Assembly: GCA_030684935.1 (NCBI GenBank) | Contig: JAUXXH010000007.1 | Location: forward strand, 1 to 45,566 | DNA from: Pseudolabrys sp. | GTDB lineage: Bacteria > Pseudomonadota > Alphaproteobacteria > Rhizobiales > Xanthobacteraceae | Direction of reading: 5' to 3' | Length of the DNA stretch: 45,566 nt | In this document: positions 17,449 to 25,341 of the stretch, piece by piece | Position numbering within the stretch: the stretch's first letter is position 1 | Layout: each line of letters begins with the position of its first letter | Translations under genes and position numbers: made by a program | Notes under the pieces: generated by a model | What the model saw: the letters and a program-made list of their open reading frames with translations, nothing else | Told to the model about the DNA's origin: nothing | Database searches by the model: none

Positions 17449-17832
17449 ATGACGACCTTCACCTGGGACCACATCCATCTGCGCACGCCGGATCCGGAGG
17501 CGACTGCGCAATGGTTCGAGCGCATCTTCGGCGCCGAAGTGATCCGGTCCATGCCGCAGGGCAAGCCGCGCATCGACCTCAAGCTCGGCGGCGCCAATAT
17601 CTTCATCGCCGAAGTTGCGCCCGGCGACGGCGTCAACGCCGCGCCGGTCACGCCCTATCAGGGGCTCGATCATTTTGGACTGAAGGTATCCGATCTCGAT
17701 GCGGTGGCCGCCGACCTGAAGGCGAAGGGCGTCGAGTTCACCAAGGAGCCGCATTCGCCGCGCCCCGGCATCAAGATTTGCTTCGTGCGCGGACCGCAAG
17801 GCATTTCGATCGAACTGCTCGAGCGCGTTTAG
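17449..17832 (+). CDS. VOC family (glyoxalase/bleomycin resistance-like) protein
   Basis: A 127-residue single-domain vicinal-oxygen-chelate protein with paired beta-alpha-beta-beta-beta modules. The first module begins FTWDHIHLRTPDPEATAQWF, with a potential metal His in HIHL. The second begins GLDHFGLKVSDLDAVAADL and ends GISIELLERV, with a metal Glu. The enzymatic role cannot be fixed from sequence; lyase, dioxygenase or resistance proteins share the fold. The ATG has GGAG upstream. It is divergent from the Bug protein. Confidence 0.88.
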   Translation: MTTFTWDHIHLRTPDPEATAQWFERIFGAEVIRSMPQGKPRIDLKLGGANIFIAEVAPGDGVNAAPVTPYQGLDHFGLKVSDLDAVAADLKAKGVEFTKEPHSPRPGIKICFVRGPQGISIELLERV

Positions 17833-17845
17833 ACGACGTACAGCC

Positions 17846-17888
17846 TCTGCGCGCGCGGCATTTTGCCCGCGCGCAGACTTGGCTTTTG
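17846..17888 (+). terminator. GC-rich hairpin after the VOC gene, probable terminator
   Basis: TCTGCGCGCG pairs with CGCGCGCAGA around GGCATTTTGCC, followed by CTTGGCTTTTG. The T-run is short, so it is a weaker terminator candidate. Confidence 0.5.
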
Positions 17889-17970
17889 CGCGGGACGGGG
17901 AATCGTGCGGGTTGCCATCACTGGCTCGGTCCCCTAAATCTTTTGCGGGGCGCACCGGCGAGGACAACGA

Positions 17971-18360
17971 ATGCTGAAGATCGGACTGGCGACCATCACG
18001 GCTTTTGTCATTGCAAGTCAGGCCGCGAGCGCCGATCCGAAATTCGAGCGGACCCTGCTGCGGCTGGCCCCTTCCGAGCGTCTTGAGCAGCTTTGCGCTT
18101 ACGCGACGATGGTCAATGTACGCAAGGATGCCCGCAAATTCCGTCCCGACCGCGCCGTCGCCAATGCCGTCGCGCAGGCCACCACACAAGGCAACACCCT
18201 CAAGACCACCGGCGGCGCTTTCCGCAGCCAGGGCAAATGGTACGCCATCTCCTTCACCTGCACGGCGACGCCCGACCGACTGAAGGTGGTGTCGTTCGAC
18301 TACAAGGTTGGCGCGGAAATCCCGTCCGCGAAATGGGCGGGCTACGGTCTTTGGAACTGA
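17971..18360 (+). CDS. DUF930 domain-containing secreted protein
   Basis: A 129-residue protein with a signal peptide (MLKIGLATITAFVIASQAASA). A DUF930-like domain follows: PKFERTLLRLAPSERLEQLC then AYATMVNV, FRPDRAVANAVA, GKWYAISFTCTATPDRLKVV. The paired Cys (LEQLC, SFTC) may form a disulfide. DUF930 proteins are periplasmic or membrane-tethered in rhizobiales and have no established function. The start has GAGG about 8 nt upstream. Confidence 0.8.
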   Translation: MLKIGLATITAFVIASQAASADPKFERTLLRLAPSERLEQLCAYATMVNVRKDARKFRPDRAVANAVAQATTQGNTLKTTGGAFRSQGKWYAISFTCTATPDRLKVVSFDYKVGAEIPSAKWAGYGLWN

Positions 18361-18367
18361 GTAGGCG

Positions 18368-18799
18368 CTAGTTTTTCGGGATGGTGTCGGGCGGACTGCC
18401 TTCCGCGCCCATGTAGACCACCAGAATGCGCACCGGCTGCGTGCCGGGGTTGACGCCGAAGTGCTCGACCGATATCGCCTCCATGAACGCATCGCCCTTT
18501 CGATACATGCGTTTGCCATGCGTGCCGTAGTCGACCGTGAGTTCGCCGTCGAGAATGTAGGCGAACATCGGCACGCCGTGCTCATGGGTGATGGTCTTTG
18601 CACCTGCCGCGATCGTGACGATGGCGGCAGTGACTTTGGCCACACCGGTGGTCGGATAGCGGATCGTTTCGCCGACAATGTTGGTGCCGGTCGAGAACAG
18701 CGGCACCAGCGGATAGCCCTGAGGCCGCTCTTGCGCACCGGCCAGCCCGGCAAGACCGAGGGTCATCGCGACCGTCGCCTGCAGAAGACGTTGCTTCAT
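18368..18799 (-). CDS. Secreted cupin-domain protein
   Basis: A 143-residue protein with an N-terminal signal (MKQRLLQATVAMTLGLAGLA, ending GAQE) and one cupin barrel. Metal-site motif 1 is seen as THEHGVPMFAYILDGELTVD. Motif 2 is GDAFMEAISVEHFGVNPGTQ. It is probably a periplasmic metal-binding beta-barrel of unknown activity. It is convergent with the DUF930 gene and downstream of the L,D-transpeptidase on the same strand (43-nt gap), so they may be co-transcribed. Confidence 0.85.
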   Translation of the reverse strand: MKQRLLQATVAMTLGLAGLAGAQERPQGYPLVPLFSTGTNIVGETIRYPTTGVAKVTAAIVTIAAGAKTITHEHGVPMFAYILDGELTVDYGTHGKRMYRKGDAFMEAISVEHFGVNPGTQPVRILVVYMGAEGSPPDTIPKN

Positions 18800-18842
18800 C
18801 GGTTCATGTCCTTGATCGCCGAATCATTCAAGACCGGTCGTT

Positions 18843-19484
18843 CTACTGGTGCTGCACCACGACCTTCGTGCCGACCGGCACGCGGTGGTACAGATCGATC
18901 GCGTCATCATTGACCAGCCGGAAGCAGCCGGACGACACCGACTGGCCGATCGTCTGCGGCGCATTGGTGCCGTGGATGCGGTAGACGGTTGAGCCGATAT
19001 ACAAGGCGGCGGCGCCCATCGGGTTGCCGGGACCGCCCGCCATCCAGCGCGGCAGATAAGGTTGCCGCTCGATCATCTCCGGCGGCGGCGTCCAGTCCGG
19101 CCACTCGGCCTTGCGCGAGATGCGATGGGTGCCGCCCCACTGAAATCCATCGCGGCCGACGCCGACGCCGTAACGCAGCGCCGTGTTGTTGGCCTGGACC
19201 AGATACAGGAATCGATCGGCGGTGTTGACGATGATCGTGCCGACCGGATGCTCGGTGCGATAGAACACCGGTTGCCGGCGGAACTCCGGCGGCAACTCCG
19301 ACTCGCGTGCGGTGTTGTCGACGCCGGGCGGCGGTTCTTCCATGGTCGGCGGCGGCGGCGGCGCAAACCTCTGCGCCTGGGCAACTGTGTTCAGCGACAG
19401 CATACCGGCGCATATCAAAGCGCCGAGTGACAGCCGCGACGTTATCGAAGTGCATGCAGAGAGGCGGTCATGGCGAAGTCGCAT
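18843..19484 (-). CDS. L,D-transpeptidase (YkuD), secreted
   Basis: The third YkuD protein of the window, 213 residues. The signal is SRLSLGALICAGMLSLNTVA ending AQA. A short proline-rich linker (RFAPPPPPTMEEPPPGVDNT) follows, then the YkuD domain with GTIIVNTADRFLYLVQANNT, WPDWTPPPEMIERQPYLPRW, His in YRIHGTN (about 171) and the nucleophile in SSGCFRLVN (Cys about 187, Arg present). It is closer to the enzyme at 3880 in the WPDW-PP-EMIERQPYLPR block. The start at 19484 has GGTGAG upstream; the longer frame adds only non-signal residues. Confidence 0.92.
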   Translation of the reverse strand: MRLRHDRLSACTSITSRLSLGALICAGMLSLNTVAQAQRFAPPPPPTMEEPPPGVDNTARESELPPEFRRQPVFYRTEHPVGTIIVNTADRFLYLVQANNTALRYGVGVGRDGFQWGGTHRISRKAEWPDWTPPPEMIERQPYLPRWMAGGPGNPMGAAALYIGSTVYRIHGTNAPQTIGQSVSSGCFRLVNDDAIDLYHRVPVGTKVVVQHQ

Positions 19485-19778
19485 GGGATGGCTCTCACCT
19501 TGTCTGCAAAAGTTAACATGCGTTAACCGGAAATCCGTCAACTCCAGTCGCAGGCCACCGATACAACGCGGGGCACTGCCATGACAATCGGTCTCGCCAG
19601 GCCGCACCGACGCAGGGATCTGGCACCTCGAAATTTAGCGAAAATTGATCCAGACAAGCGCCACTCTGACGGAATCGCCCCAAATGGCGCCCTAGCCAAA
19701 AGGGCCGACAATGCCCATATATTGGGCTGATCCGGCGCAAACGCGCATACAATCCCCGGATATGCTAGAAGTAGTGTG

Positions 19779-20000
19779 ATGACACGGCGCACGACCGATT
19801 CGCGGCAAGCGGCTGAAAATGCGTTCAAGGCGGCGACCGCCAAGGTGCCGGAAGCCGCGCCGAAAACACCGTCGATTCCCGGCGTCAAGGAGATGGTCTC
19901 CTTGCGCATCGATCGTGACGTACTGGATTTCTTTCAGGAAGACGGACCGGGCTGGCAGGAGCGCATCAACCAGGCGCTCCGCATTGCCGCCGGCAAGTAA
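19779..20000 (+). CDS. BrnA-like (DUF4415) protein, no adjacent toxin
   Basis: A 73-residue protein. Its C-terminal half (MVSLRIDRDVLDFFQEDGPG then WQERINQALRIAAG) is the ribbon-helix-helix type domain of BrnA/DUF4415 antitoxins. The N-terminus is Ala/Lys rich. No BrnT-like toxin gene is found on either side, so this is an orphan antitoxin-like regulator. A GTG one codon earlier (19776) is a possible alternative start. Compare the complete BrnT/BrnA pair at 33094. Confidence 0.78.
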   Translation: MTRRTTDSRQAAENAFKAATAKVPEAAPKTPSIPGVKEMVSLRIDRDVLDFFQEDGPGWQERINQALRIAAGK

Positions 20001-20082
20001 GCGACGCGCCTGACAGGCGCGGGCCGGGCGGCGTTCGCCGGGCGAGTGAATGTTTCAGTCATTTTTTCAAACGGAGGCCGCA

Positions 20083-20322
20083 ATGGCAGACGACGCAGCG
20101 ACGACCGCGGCGAACAAGCAGTTCCGCAAGCAGCGGCAGGCCGAGGATGGCAAGCGCGCGATGATGGATTACGAAAGCACCGCCAACGCCAACCGCGCCA
20201 AGACCGCACGGCTGCGGGCGCTCCGGCTGGCCCGTGATGCCGCCGAAGCCGAGGCTGCCGCCAACGCTCCCCCCGAGCCTCCGAAGAAAAAGAAGGCCGC
20301 CAAGAAGAAGGTGGCCGTCTGA
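20083..20322 (+). CDS. Small basic conserved hypothetical protein
   Basis: A 79-residue, highly charged, probably helical protein. It starts MADDAATTAANKQFRKQRQA, has a central RAKTARLRALRLARDAAEAE and ends with a lysine tail (KKKKAAKKKVAV). The start is well supported by ACGGAGG seven nt upstream. The basic helix and tail suggest nucleic-acid or ribosome association, but this is inference. It is downstream of the BrnA-like gene on the same strand with an 82-nt gap. Confidence 0.72.
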   Translation: MADDAATTAANKQFRKQRQAEDGKRAMMDYESTANANRAKTARLRALRLARDAAEAEAAANAPPEPPKKKKAAKKKVAV

Positions 20323-20343
20323 CATTGATTGCGGGTGGCGGCG

Positions 20344-21027
20344 CTACTTCGTCTCCACCCGCATCCAAGCCGCGGTCGCCCCGACCGCGACCGGCACCAC
20401 CAGGCACCAGAATCCGGCCAGCCAATAAAGCAGGGCCGACACCGCGCAGCCGGCGGCGAAGTATAAAATACTGAATGACAGGCGGCCGAAGCGCGTGCGG
20501 ATTTCCGACGCCGCTTTCGGCTCGGCGCCGATCAGCAGATCGACGGCGTCGATGGTCGCCTGCGTCGTCGAGCCGGTCATCAGCGTGGTCGGCGGCAGGC
20601 TGGCGAAATGCACGCGCTGCACCGCGTTCTGCAGCGCCATCGCTGCGATCGCGGCGAAGCCGGTCAGCAGCGCGGCCGGGCTGTCCGGATCGGGAAACGG
20701 TCCGAAGCCGACCGCAAGCGCGAAAAACGCAAACAGCAACGCGACCTTGGCGGCCATCAGCACGCGCAGCACCGGCATCTGCCGCGCCCGCATCGCGTTG
20801 CCGGCAACGCGCGCCAGCGCGATCACCAGAATGAATTCCGGCAGCGCCAGCGACTTGCCGATGATGCCGTGGTTGTCGAGCAGCAGCGCGGCGCCGAGCG
20901 TGACGAAGTTGCCGGTGACATGCGCGGTGAACAGCCCGGCCAGGCCGAGAAAGCCGGCGGTGTCGACAAAGCCGGCATTGAAGGCGAGCAGGGCCGAGAG
21001 CGCTGCCGGTCCGCCGAAGGTTTTCAT
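20344..21027 (-). CDS. YoaK/DUF1275 family membrane protein
   Basis: A 227-residue multi-pass inner-membrane protein. The family N-terminus is visible (LLAFNAGFVDTAGFLGLAGL then FTAHVTGNFVTLG), along with LMTGSTTQATIDAVDLLIG in the middle. Five to six hydrophobic segments are evident. Function is unestablished for the family. The start at 21027 overlaps the stop of the upstream DoxX gene by 4 nt (ATGA), which fixes the start and shows translational coupling. It is the last gene of a GGDEF-DoxX-DUF1275 operon. Confidence 0.9.
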   Translation of the reverse strand: MKTFGGPAALSALLAFNAGFVDTAGFLGLAGLFTAHVTGNFVTLGAALLLDNHGIIGKSLALPEFILVIALARVAGNAMRARQMPVLRVLMAAKVALLFAFFALAVGFGPFPDPDSPAALLTGFAAIAAMALQNAVQRVHFASLPPTTLMTGSTTQATIDAVDLLIGAEPKAASEIRTRFGRLSFSILYFAAGCAVSALLYWLAGFWCLVVPVAVGATAAWMRVETK

Positions 21028-21455
21028 TGTGGTCCCGCTTTGCTCACCCGGCGCCGCCACGGCCAGTCGATGACGTCAGCGGAAAACAACGCCCACCAGA
21101 CGATCACCGGCTGCAATGCAAGCCGTGGGCCATGATACCACCACGACGATGGCAGCGGGGAAATGTCGATGCCGTCGAAGGCGTGCTTTATATTGGCGGG
21201 AAACACGCAGGCCGCATAGACGGCGAGCGCGATTCCGGCCCATTTGCGCAGCGGGCGGGTGACCAGCGCCAGCGCCGCCGCCAGTTCGAACAGGCCGGTG
21301 ATGAAGATCAGTTGCGGTGCGAACGGCACCCAGTCCGGCGTGATCGCCAGCAGGGCGTCAGGCGCCCGCAGGTGGGCGATGCCGGCCGCGGCGAAGAAGA
21401 TTGCGAGTATCCAGCGCATCGCGGCGCGCACCCTGTCGCCCGGAGCGGTTGCCAT
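21024..21455 (-). CDS. DoxX family membrane protein
   Basis: A 143-residue protein with four predicted membrane segments (MRWILAIFFAAAGIAHL, LIFITGLFELAAALALVTRP, WAGIALAVYAACVFPANI and the C-terminal segment around VIVWWALFSADVI). The GLFELAAAL helix is typical for DoxX/DoxD-like proteins. It starts 2 nt after the stop of the diguanylate cyclase and overlaps the next gene by 4 nt, so it is in the middle of a tight operon. Its role is unknown; relatives are linked to redox or sulfur metabolism. Confidence 0.88.
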   Translation of the reverse strand: MATAPGDRVRAAMRWILAIFFAAAGIAHLRAPDALLAITPDWVPFAPQLIFITGLFELAAALALVTRPLRKWAGIALAVYAACVFPANIKHAFDGIDISPLPSSWWYHGPRLALQPVIVWWALFSADVIDWPWRRRVSKAGPQ

Positions 21456-21457
21456 GA

Positions 21458-22300
21458 CTAGGCGACCGAGGCGCCTTGCTTCTGCGCATACATCGACCGA
21501 TCCGCCGATTTGAACAGATCGCGCGCCGTGGCGCCATCTTCAGGATACATCGCAATGCCGACGCTGGCCGCGACTGATATTCCGTTCGGGGCCGATCCGA
21601 TCGACGCCGAGATCCCGTCCTTGAAGTGCGCCTGTATGCGTCGGGCGAACAGCGTGTCGAAATTGGCCGGAAGAACAACGCCGAACTCATCGCCGCCGAG
21701 CCTTGCCACCACACAGCCCGCACCAGCTTTGTTCTTGAGTTCGGCGGCCAGCGCCATGATCGCTGCGTCGCCTGTTTGATGGCCGTGGATGTCGTTGATC
21801 AGTTTCAGATTGTTCATGTCGACAACGATGATGCCGGTGCGAAGGGTGGCGGCCTTCGCGGTCGCCAGAACCAGAGCGAGTTGGGCGTCGAACATTGCGC
21901 GGTTCGGCAGCCGGGTCAGCGGGTCGATCTGCAGCGTCGATACATCAATGTGCATCAAGATGACGTGACGCTGTCCCTCGATGTCGACCGAGGACATCAC
22001 GACCTGGAACCAGTGATAAAGTGCGTCGAAGGGGCAGGCATAAGTGGCCACACATGTCGACTGCCCTTTCATAACGGCACGCAGACCGTCAAGGACCGTT
22101 CCCGCTTCCTTGCAGCCGCGCCGCACTGCCGCCTCGCATTCGGCAATGTAGTTCCAGCCCGAAGGGCGGCGGGCCAATCCGCCGGCCTTTGCGGTTTGGT
22201 CCCATTGCCGGTTGCAGTGCACGATGGCGCCCGCCGCATCGACCACGGCAATTTCGGCAGCGAGGAAATCGGACAGATCGATGCCGGCGGTTCGAAGCAT
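21458..22300 (-). CDS. Diguanylate cyclase (GGDEF) with PAS-like N-terminus
   Basis: A 280-residue cytosolic signalling enzyme. Residues 1 to about 130 look like a PAS sensor (AAEIAVVDAAGAIVHCNRQW, YHWFQVVMSSVDIEGQRHVI). The GGDEF domain follows (DPLTRLPNRAMFD, ARLGGDEFGVVLP, ASVGIAMYPEDG). The active-site GGDEF is intact, so c-di-GMP synthesis is expected. I see no RxxD inhibitory site at the usual place. The ATG at 22300 is preceded by AGGAAACC; a TTG at 22384 would add 28 residues of poor quality. It is first in an operon with DoxX and DUF1275 genes. Confidence 0.9.
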   Translation of the reverse strand: MLRTAGIDLSDFLAAEIAVVDAAGAIVHCNRQWDQTAKAGGLARRPSGWNYIAECEAAVRRGCKEAGTVLDGLRAVMKGQSTCVATYACPFDALYHWFQVVMSSVDIEGQRHVILMHIDVSTLQIDPLTRLPNRAMFDAQLALVLATAKAATLRTGIIVVDMNNLKLINDIHGHQTGDAAIMALAAELKNKAGAGCVVARLGGDEFGVVLPANFDTLFARRIQAHFKDGISASIGSAPNGISVAASVGIAMYPEDGATARDLFKSADRSMYAQKQGASVA

Positions 22301-22413
22301 GGTTTCCTGGCTGGCGCACGAGTAATCACCGTGCCTGTCGCCGTGTGCGGACGACCGAACGCTAGGCAGGTGTCGATTAAGCAATCGTCAAAGCCACGGT
22401 ATGCGAATACGGA

Positions 22414-22659
22414 TCAGCTCTTGTCCTTGATGGTGGTGGTGGGACGATCGCTGCCGCTGGCGGTTTCGGTGTGCCACTTGCCCTTCGCATCCTCGAACTC
22501 GATGACCTCGGTTTCGCCCGGCACCCGCTGTTCGGCGGCGGCGGTTTGCGCCGCTTTCAGCGCGGCGCCATGGGTCGGGAAGCTCTCCGAGAACACGCCG
22601 TCGACCTTGTAGGCCCAGCCGCCATCATGTTCGACGATCTCATAGGTCACTTCGGCCAT
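22414..22659 (-). CDS. DUF2188 domain-containing protein
   Basis: An 81-residue protein that closely fits the DUF2188 pattern: VTYEIVEHDGGWAYKVDGVF, SESFPTHGAALKAAQTAAAE and VIEFEDAKGKWHTE. These are small cytosolic beta-alpha proteins of unknown role, often seen in stress-related gene sets of rhizobiales. It appears monocistronic. Confidence 0.85.
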   Translation of the reverse strand: MAEVTYEIVEHDGGWAYKVDGVFSESFPTHGAALKAAQTAAAEQRVPGETEVIEFEDAKGKWHTETASGSDRPTTTIKDKS

Positions 22660-22758
22660 CGGACACCTTTGGTTTGATATTGCTCAGTCTAACGTAAGCG
22701 GCCCGTTGAAGGTTGCAACGGGTGTCGCGACCCCTGATCGCGTTCAGGTCGAACAGCG

Positions 22759-23022
22759 TTATGCCGGGCGGGTCGAACCCCGCACCAGGCCGGCAATGAA
22801 GCCGATCACCAGGCCGGGCAGCGGCGACAGCATGACGATGGCGGCCAAGCCCATTTCGCAGCCGCCGGAATCGCCCGGCGTGCCGCAAACCGCATTCAGG
22901 GAAAAAAGCGTCAGCACCACCACGGCCAACACCGCCGGCAGCAGCACGGCGCCGGCCAGTGCCCATAACAGGCCCTTGCGCACAATGCGCCAGAACGACG
23001 GAGCGGCAGGGGCAGCGGTCAT
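22759..23022 (-). CDS. Small two-segment membrane protein
   Basis: An 87-residue hypothetical protein with two hydrophobic segments (GLLWALAGAVLLPAVLAVVV and IVMLSPLPGLVIGFIAGLV). The loop between them holds two Cys (VCGTPGDSGGCEMG). It is predicted to be inner-membrane with the Cys loop in the periplasm. The start at 23022 is chosen because the 43 extra residues upstream in the frame look non-coding. Function unknown. Confidence 0.62.
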   Translation of the reverse strand: MTAAPAAPSFWRIVRKGLLWALAGAVLLPAVLAVVVLTLFSLNAVCGTPGDSGGCEMGLAAIVMLSPLPGLVIGFIAGLVRGSTRPA

Positions 23023-23119
23023 GACCCCTTTATCCCAAGCCTGGCGTTCGGCGGCAACGGACTGAATTGCATTTCCGCTGCTGCGGGCTAGGCTTGTGGC
23101 CCGAGCAGGAGGAAATGGC

Positions 23120-23617
23120 ATGGCATTTGCGGTCAGCAGCAACAGTTTCAAGGACGGCGACTATCTCGCCATGACCCATGTGGGTTCGGCGGACCATGGC
23201 TTCGGCTGCGCCGGCGAGAACAAGTCGCCGCATCTAAAATGGTCGGGCGCGCCGGCCGGGACCAAAAGCTTTGCCGTTACCTGCTACGATCCCGACGCGC
23301 CGACCGGCTCCGGTTTCTGGCACTGGCTGGTGGTCAACATTCCGCCCGACGTGACCGAACTGGCGCTCGACGCAGGCAATCCCAAGTCGGGCACTTTGCC
23401 GAAAGGGGCGCTGCAGACCCGCACCGACTACGGCTTTGCCGGTTATGGCGGACCGTGTCCGCCGGAGGGCGACCACCCGCACCGCTATCTGTTCACGGTC
23501 CATGCGGTCGGCGACACGCTGGGCGTCAAGGAAGACACGCCGGCGGCGCAGATCGGCTTCAACCTGCATTTCAAGTCCTTGGCCAAAACCTCGATCATGG
23601 GCCTGTTCAAGCGGTGA
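23120..23617 (+). CDS. YbhB/YbcL family PEBP-like protein
   Basis: A 165-residue phosphatidylethanolamine-binding-protein homologue (Raf kinase inhibitor-like in eukaryotes). Anion-pocket motifs are visible: SPHLKWSGAPAGTKSFAVTC, YDPDAPTGSGFWHWLVVNIP, GYGGPCPPEGDHPHRYLFTV. No signal peptide is seen, so it is cytosolic. Its bacterial function is unknown. AGGAGG lies just upstream of the ATG at 23120, and the start at this second ATG keeps the frame. Confidence 0.93.
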   Translation: MAFAVSSNSFKDGDYLAMTHVGSADHGFGCAGENKSPHLKWSGAPAGTKSFAVTCYDPDAPTGSGFWHWLVVNIPPDVTELALDAGNPKSGTLPKGALQTRTDYGFAGYGGPCPPEGDHPHRYLFTVHAVGDTLGVKEDTPAAQIGFNLHFKSLAKTSIMGLFKR

Positions 23618-23782
23618 ATGGCTACCGCGGCCGAAGGAATATTGCTCGCCTTTGCGCTATCGCAATGGAACTTTTGGCCGGGCGACGTATTGTCACGGCG
23701 CAATGATCCGATTCGAAGCTCCGCGTGGCGCGAGCTTGCGGCCCGTTGCCCGAGCCGCACGGCTCCAACCGAGGACTTCAAC

Positions 23783-24220
23783 ATGCGATTTTCCGGACTG
23801 CGTACAGCGCTGGTTGCTTTCATTGCTCTGATCGGCGCGAGCCTGGTGTCAACGGCCTACGCCGATAGCGGCCGGGTCAGCATCCGGATCGTCAAGGCGG
23901 GCTTTGTGATCGGCGGTTCGGCCGGCAGCGGCACGCTGACCTTCAAGGGCCGCAACTATCCGCTGTCCATCGGTGGCCTGAGCTACGGCTTTACCTTCGG
24001 CGCCTCCGAGACGCGCTTGCGCGGCACCGTCACCAACATTCGCCGTCCGTCCGACATCGAAGGCGTCTATGGCCAGGCCGGCGCCGGCATCGCGGCCGGC
24101 CGGGGCGCGCAGGGCGTTGTGCTGACCAACCAGAACGGTGCCGTGCTGACGCTGTCGGGTGCGCAGACCGGCGTCATCATCAGCGCCGATCTCAGCGGCC
24201 TGGTGCTGTCGCTGCAATAG
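23783..24220 (+). CDS. Secreted beta-rich protein, possibly EipA/DUF1134-like
   Basis: A 145-residue protein with a signal peptide (MRFSGLRTALVAFIALIGAS, ending STAYA). The mature part is Gly-rich and probably beta: GSGTLTFKGRNYPLSIGGLS, DIEGVYGQAGAGIAAGRGAQ, ADLSGLVLSLQ. The GSGTL-F-G--YP--IGG motif and the ending resemble the periplasmic EipA/DUF1134 family; I am not certain of the assignment. The ATG at 23783 has GAGG upstream. Confidence 0.72.
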   Translation: MRFSGLRTALVAFIALIGASLVSTAYADSGRVSIRIVKAGFVIGGSAGSGTLTFKGRNYPLSIGGLSYGFTFGASETRLRGTVTNIRRPSDIEGVYGQAGAGIAAGRGAQGVVLTNQNGAVLTLSGAQTGVIISADLSGLVLSLQ

Positions 24221-24244
24221 GACGCACGATATCCGTGCCACGTT

Positions 24245-24290
24245 TCATCCTGTCATCGGCCGCGAGTCGACGATGACAGGATGATTATTT
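24245..24290. terminator. Perfect 14-bp inverted repeat between convergent genes
   Basis: TCATCCTGTCATCG (24245-24258) and CGATGACAGGATGA (24271-24284) are exact complements with a 12-nt loop, followed by TTATTT. It probably ends transcription of the secreted-protein gene; the minus-strand NUDIX gene converges on it. Confidence 0.65.
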
Positions 24291-24331
24291 GGCGGGCCCG
24301 CCTTCGCAGTCAGCGATCAAAGTAATGGACG

Positions 24332-25033
24332 CTAGGACCGCGCATCGCCGAGCCATCCGAGTAGGTGGCGCTGTAACCAGTTTCGAGAGCGTGCCCCTGC
24401 GGGCGCGGTGACAGCAACTACCGCAGACTCGACTACCGGTTCGGCTGGATCCAAGTCCGTTTCCGCCCCGGTCGGGATCGGCAAAACCGGCGCAATTGCC
24501 CAGTCGGTTGTTGCGATCTCCCCACTTGCCGCATCGGGCGCCGATGTCGGCGCCGGGGAGACTACGCGCCGGGAGGCTTTGCGTCTCGCCGCTGGCGAGC
24601 GCGCTGGGCGCGCCTGCGCTTCCAACGCGCGCACCATCGTCGGCCCGACGGAAGCCAGAAAAATCTGCTCGCGCGGATGGCTAAGCTTCTCGATCGCTTT
24701 GTCGAGCGGCAGCCAGTCCACCGCCAGCACATCGCGCATCAGCTTGCGCGCCGGGCCACCGACCGCCTGCATGCCCCAGAACTGCACGATCTTTGAACGG
24801 CCGCGCGATCGATATGACAGCGCGCCGACAAATTCGTGTATCGATACGCGGTGGCCGGTTTCCTCGAGCACCTCGCGCCGTGCGGCAGCCAAGGCGTTTT
24901 CATTCGGATTGAGCTTTCCCTTGGGCAGTACCCAGGCCTTGCGCTTGCGCAGGCGCACGATCGCGAAGCGAGGCTCCGGATCGCGGCGGACAACGATGCC
25001 GCCGGCGGCGCGGATGTGCGAAGTCTCTAACAT
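24332..25033 (-). CDS. NUDIX hydrolase with long disordered C-terminal extension
   Basis: A 233-residue protein, paralogue of the NUDIX protein at 15509. It shares AAGGIVVR, WVLP[RK]GKL, the Nudix box GKLNPNENALAAARREVLEE then TGHRV, EFVGA[LM][ST]YR and SK[IV]VQFW. After about residue 145 the sequence becomes basic (RPARSPAARRKASRRV), then acidic/proline-rich, and ends in a short WLQRHLLGWLGD helix that could be amphipathic. The start at 25033 matches the family N-terminus. The substrate is unknown. Confidence 0.88.
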   Translation of the reverse strand: MLETSHIRAAGGIVVRRDPEPRFAIVRLRKRKAWVLPKGKLNPNENALAAARREVLEETGHRVSIHEFVGALSYRSRGRSKIVQFWGMQAVGGPARKLMRDVLAVDWLPLDKAIEKLSHPREQIFLASVGPTMVRALEAQARPARSPAARRKASRRVVSPAPTSAPDAASGEIATTDWAIAPVLPIPTGAETDLDPAEPVVESAVVAVTAPAGARSRNWLQRHLLGWLGDARS

Positions 25034-25341
25034 TCAGACGCCTCCCTGCGGCCAAAGCGAATCATCATATCGGTTTCGTGAGTCGAACATATCGCTGGAG
25101 GCGACGATGTCGAGCACTTGCGCGATATGCAACATCCCGAACTGCAGATCAATACCGTGGAGTCGCATCAGCGTCAGGCGGCCTCGGGCGCACGATGTCG
25201 ACGAGAGCGTGCCACACCAGGGCGATCGGGGCCGCCAGCTCCAGCGGTTGTCGCTGCATTGAATATTATCATTTTGAGGCCGTCGCATGCTGTCGTGTGG
25301 CGGCTCAGGAGCACGGCTTCGGCCCGGCGGTGCAGTGCTCG
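25034..25341. other. Intergenic region, no gene recognised
   Basis: This 308-nt stretch lies between the NUDIX start and the phospholipase-D-like stop, both minus strand. Short frames exist on both strands but none resembles a known protein or keeps good codon pattern. It should hold the NUDIX promoter. I see no clear repeat or terminator. Confidence 0.4.

Noticed and set aside
25034..25341. Short frame beginning MSSTCAICNIPNCRSIPWSR after a GGAGGCGACG ribosome-like site
   Set aside because: The product has no recognisable pattern beyond a few Cys and its codon choice looks random; not enough to call a gene.
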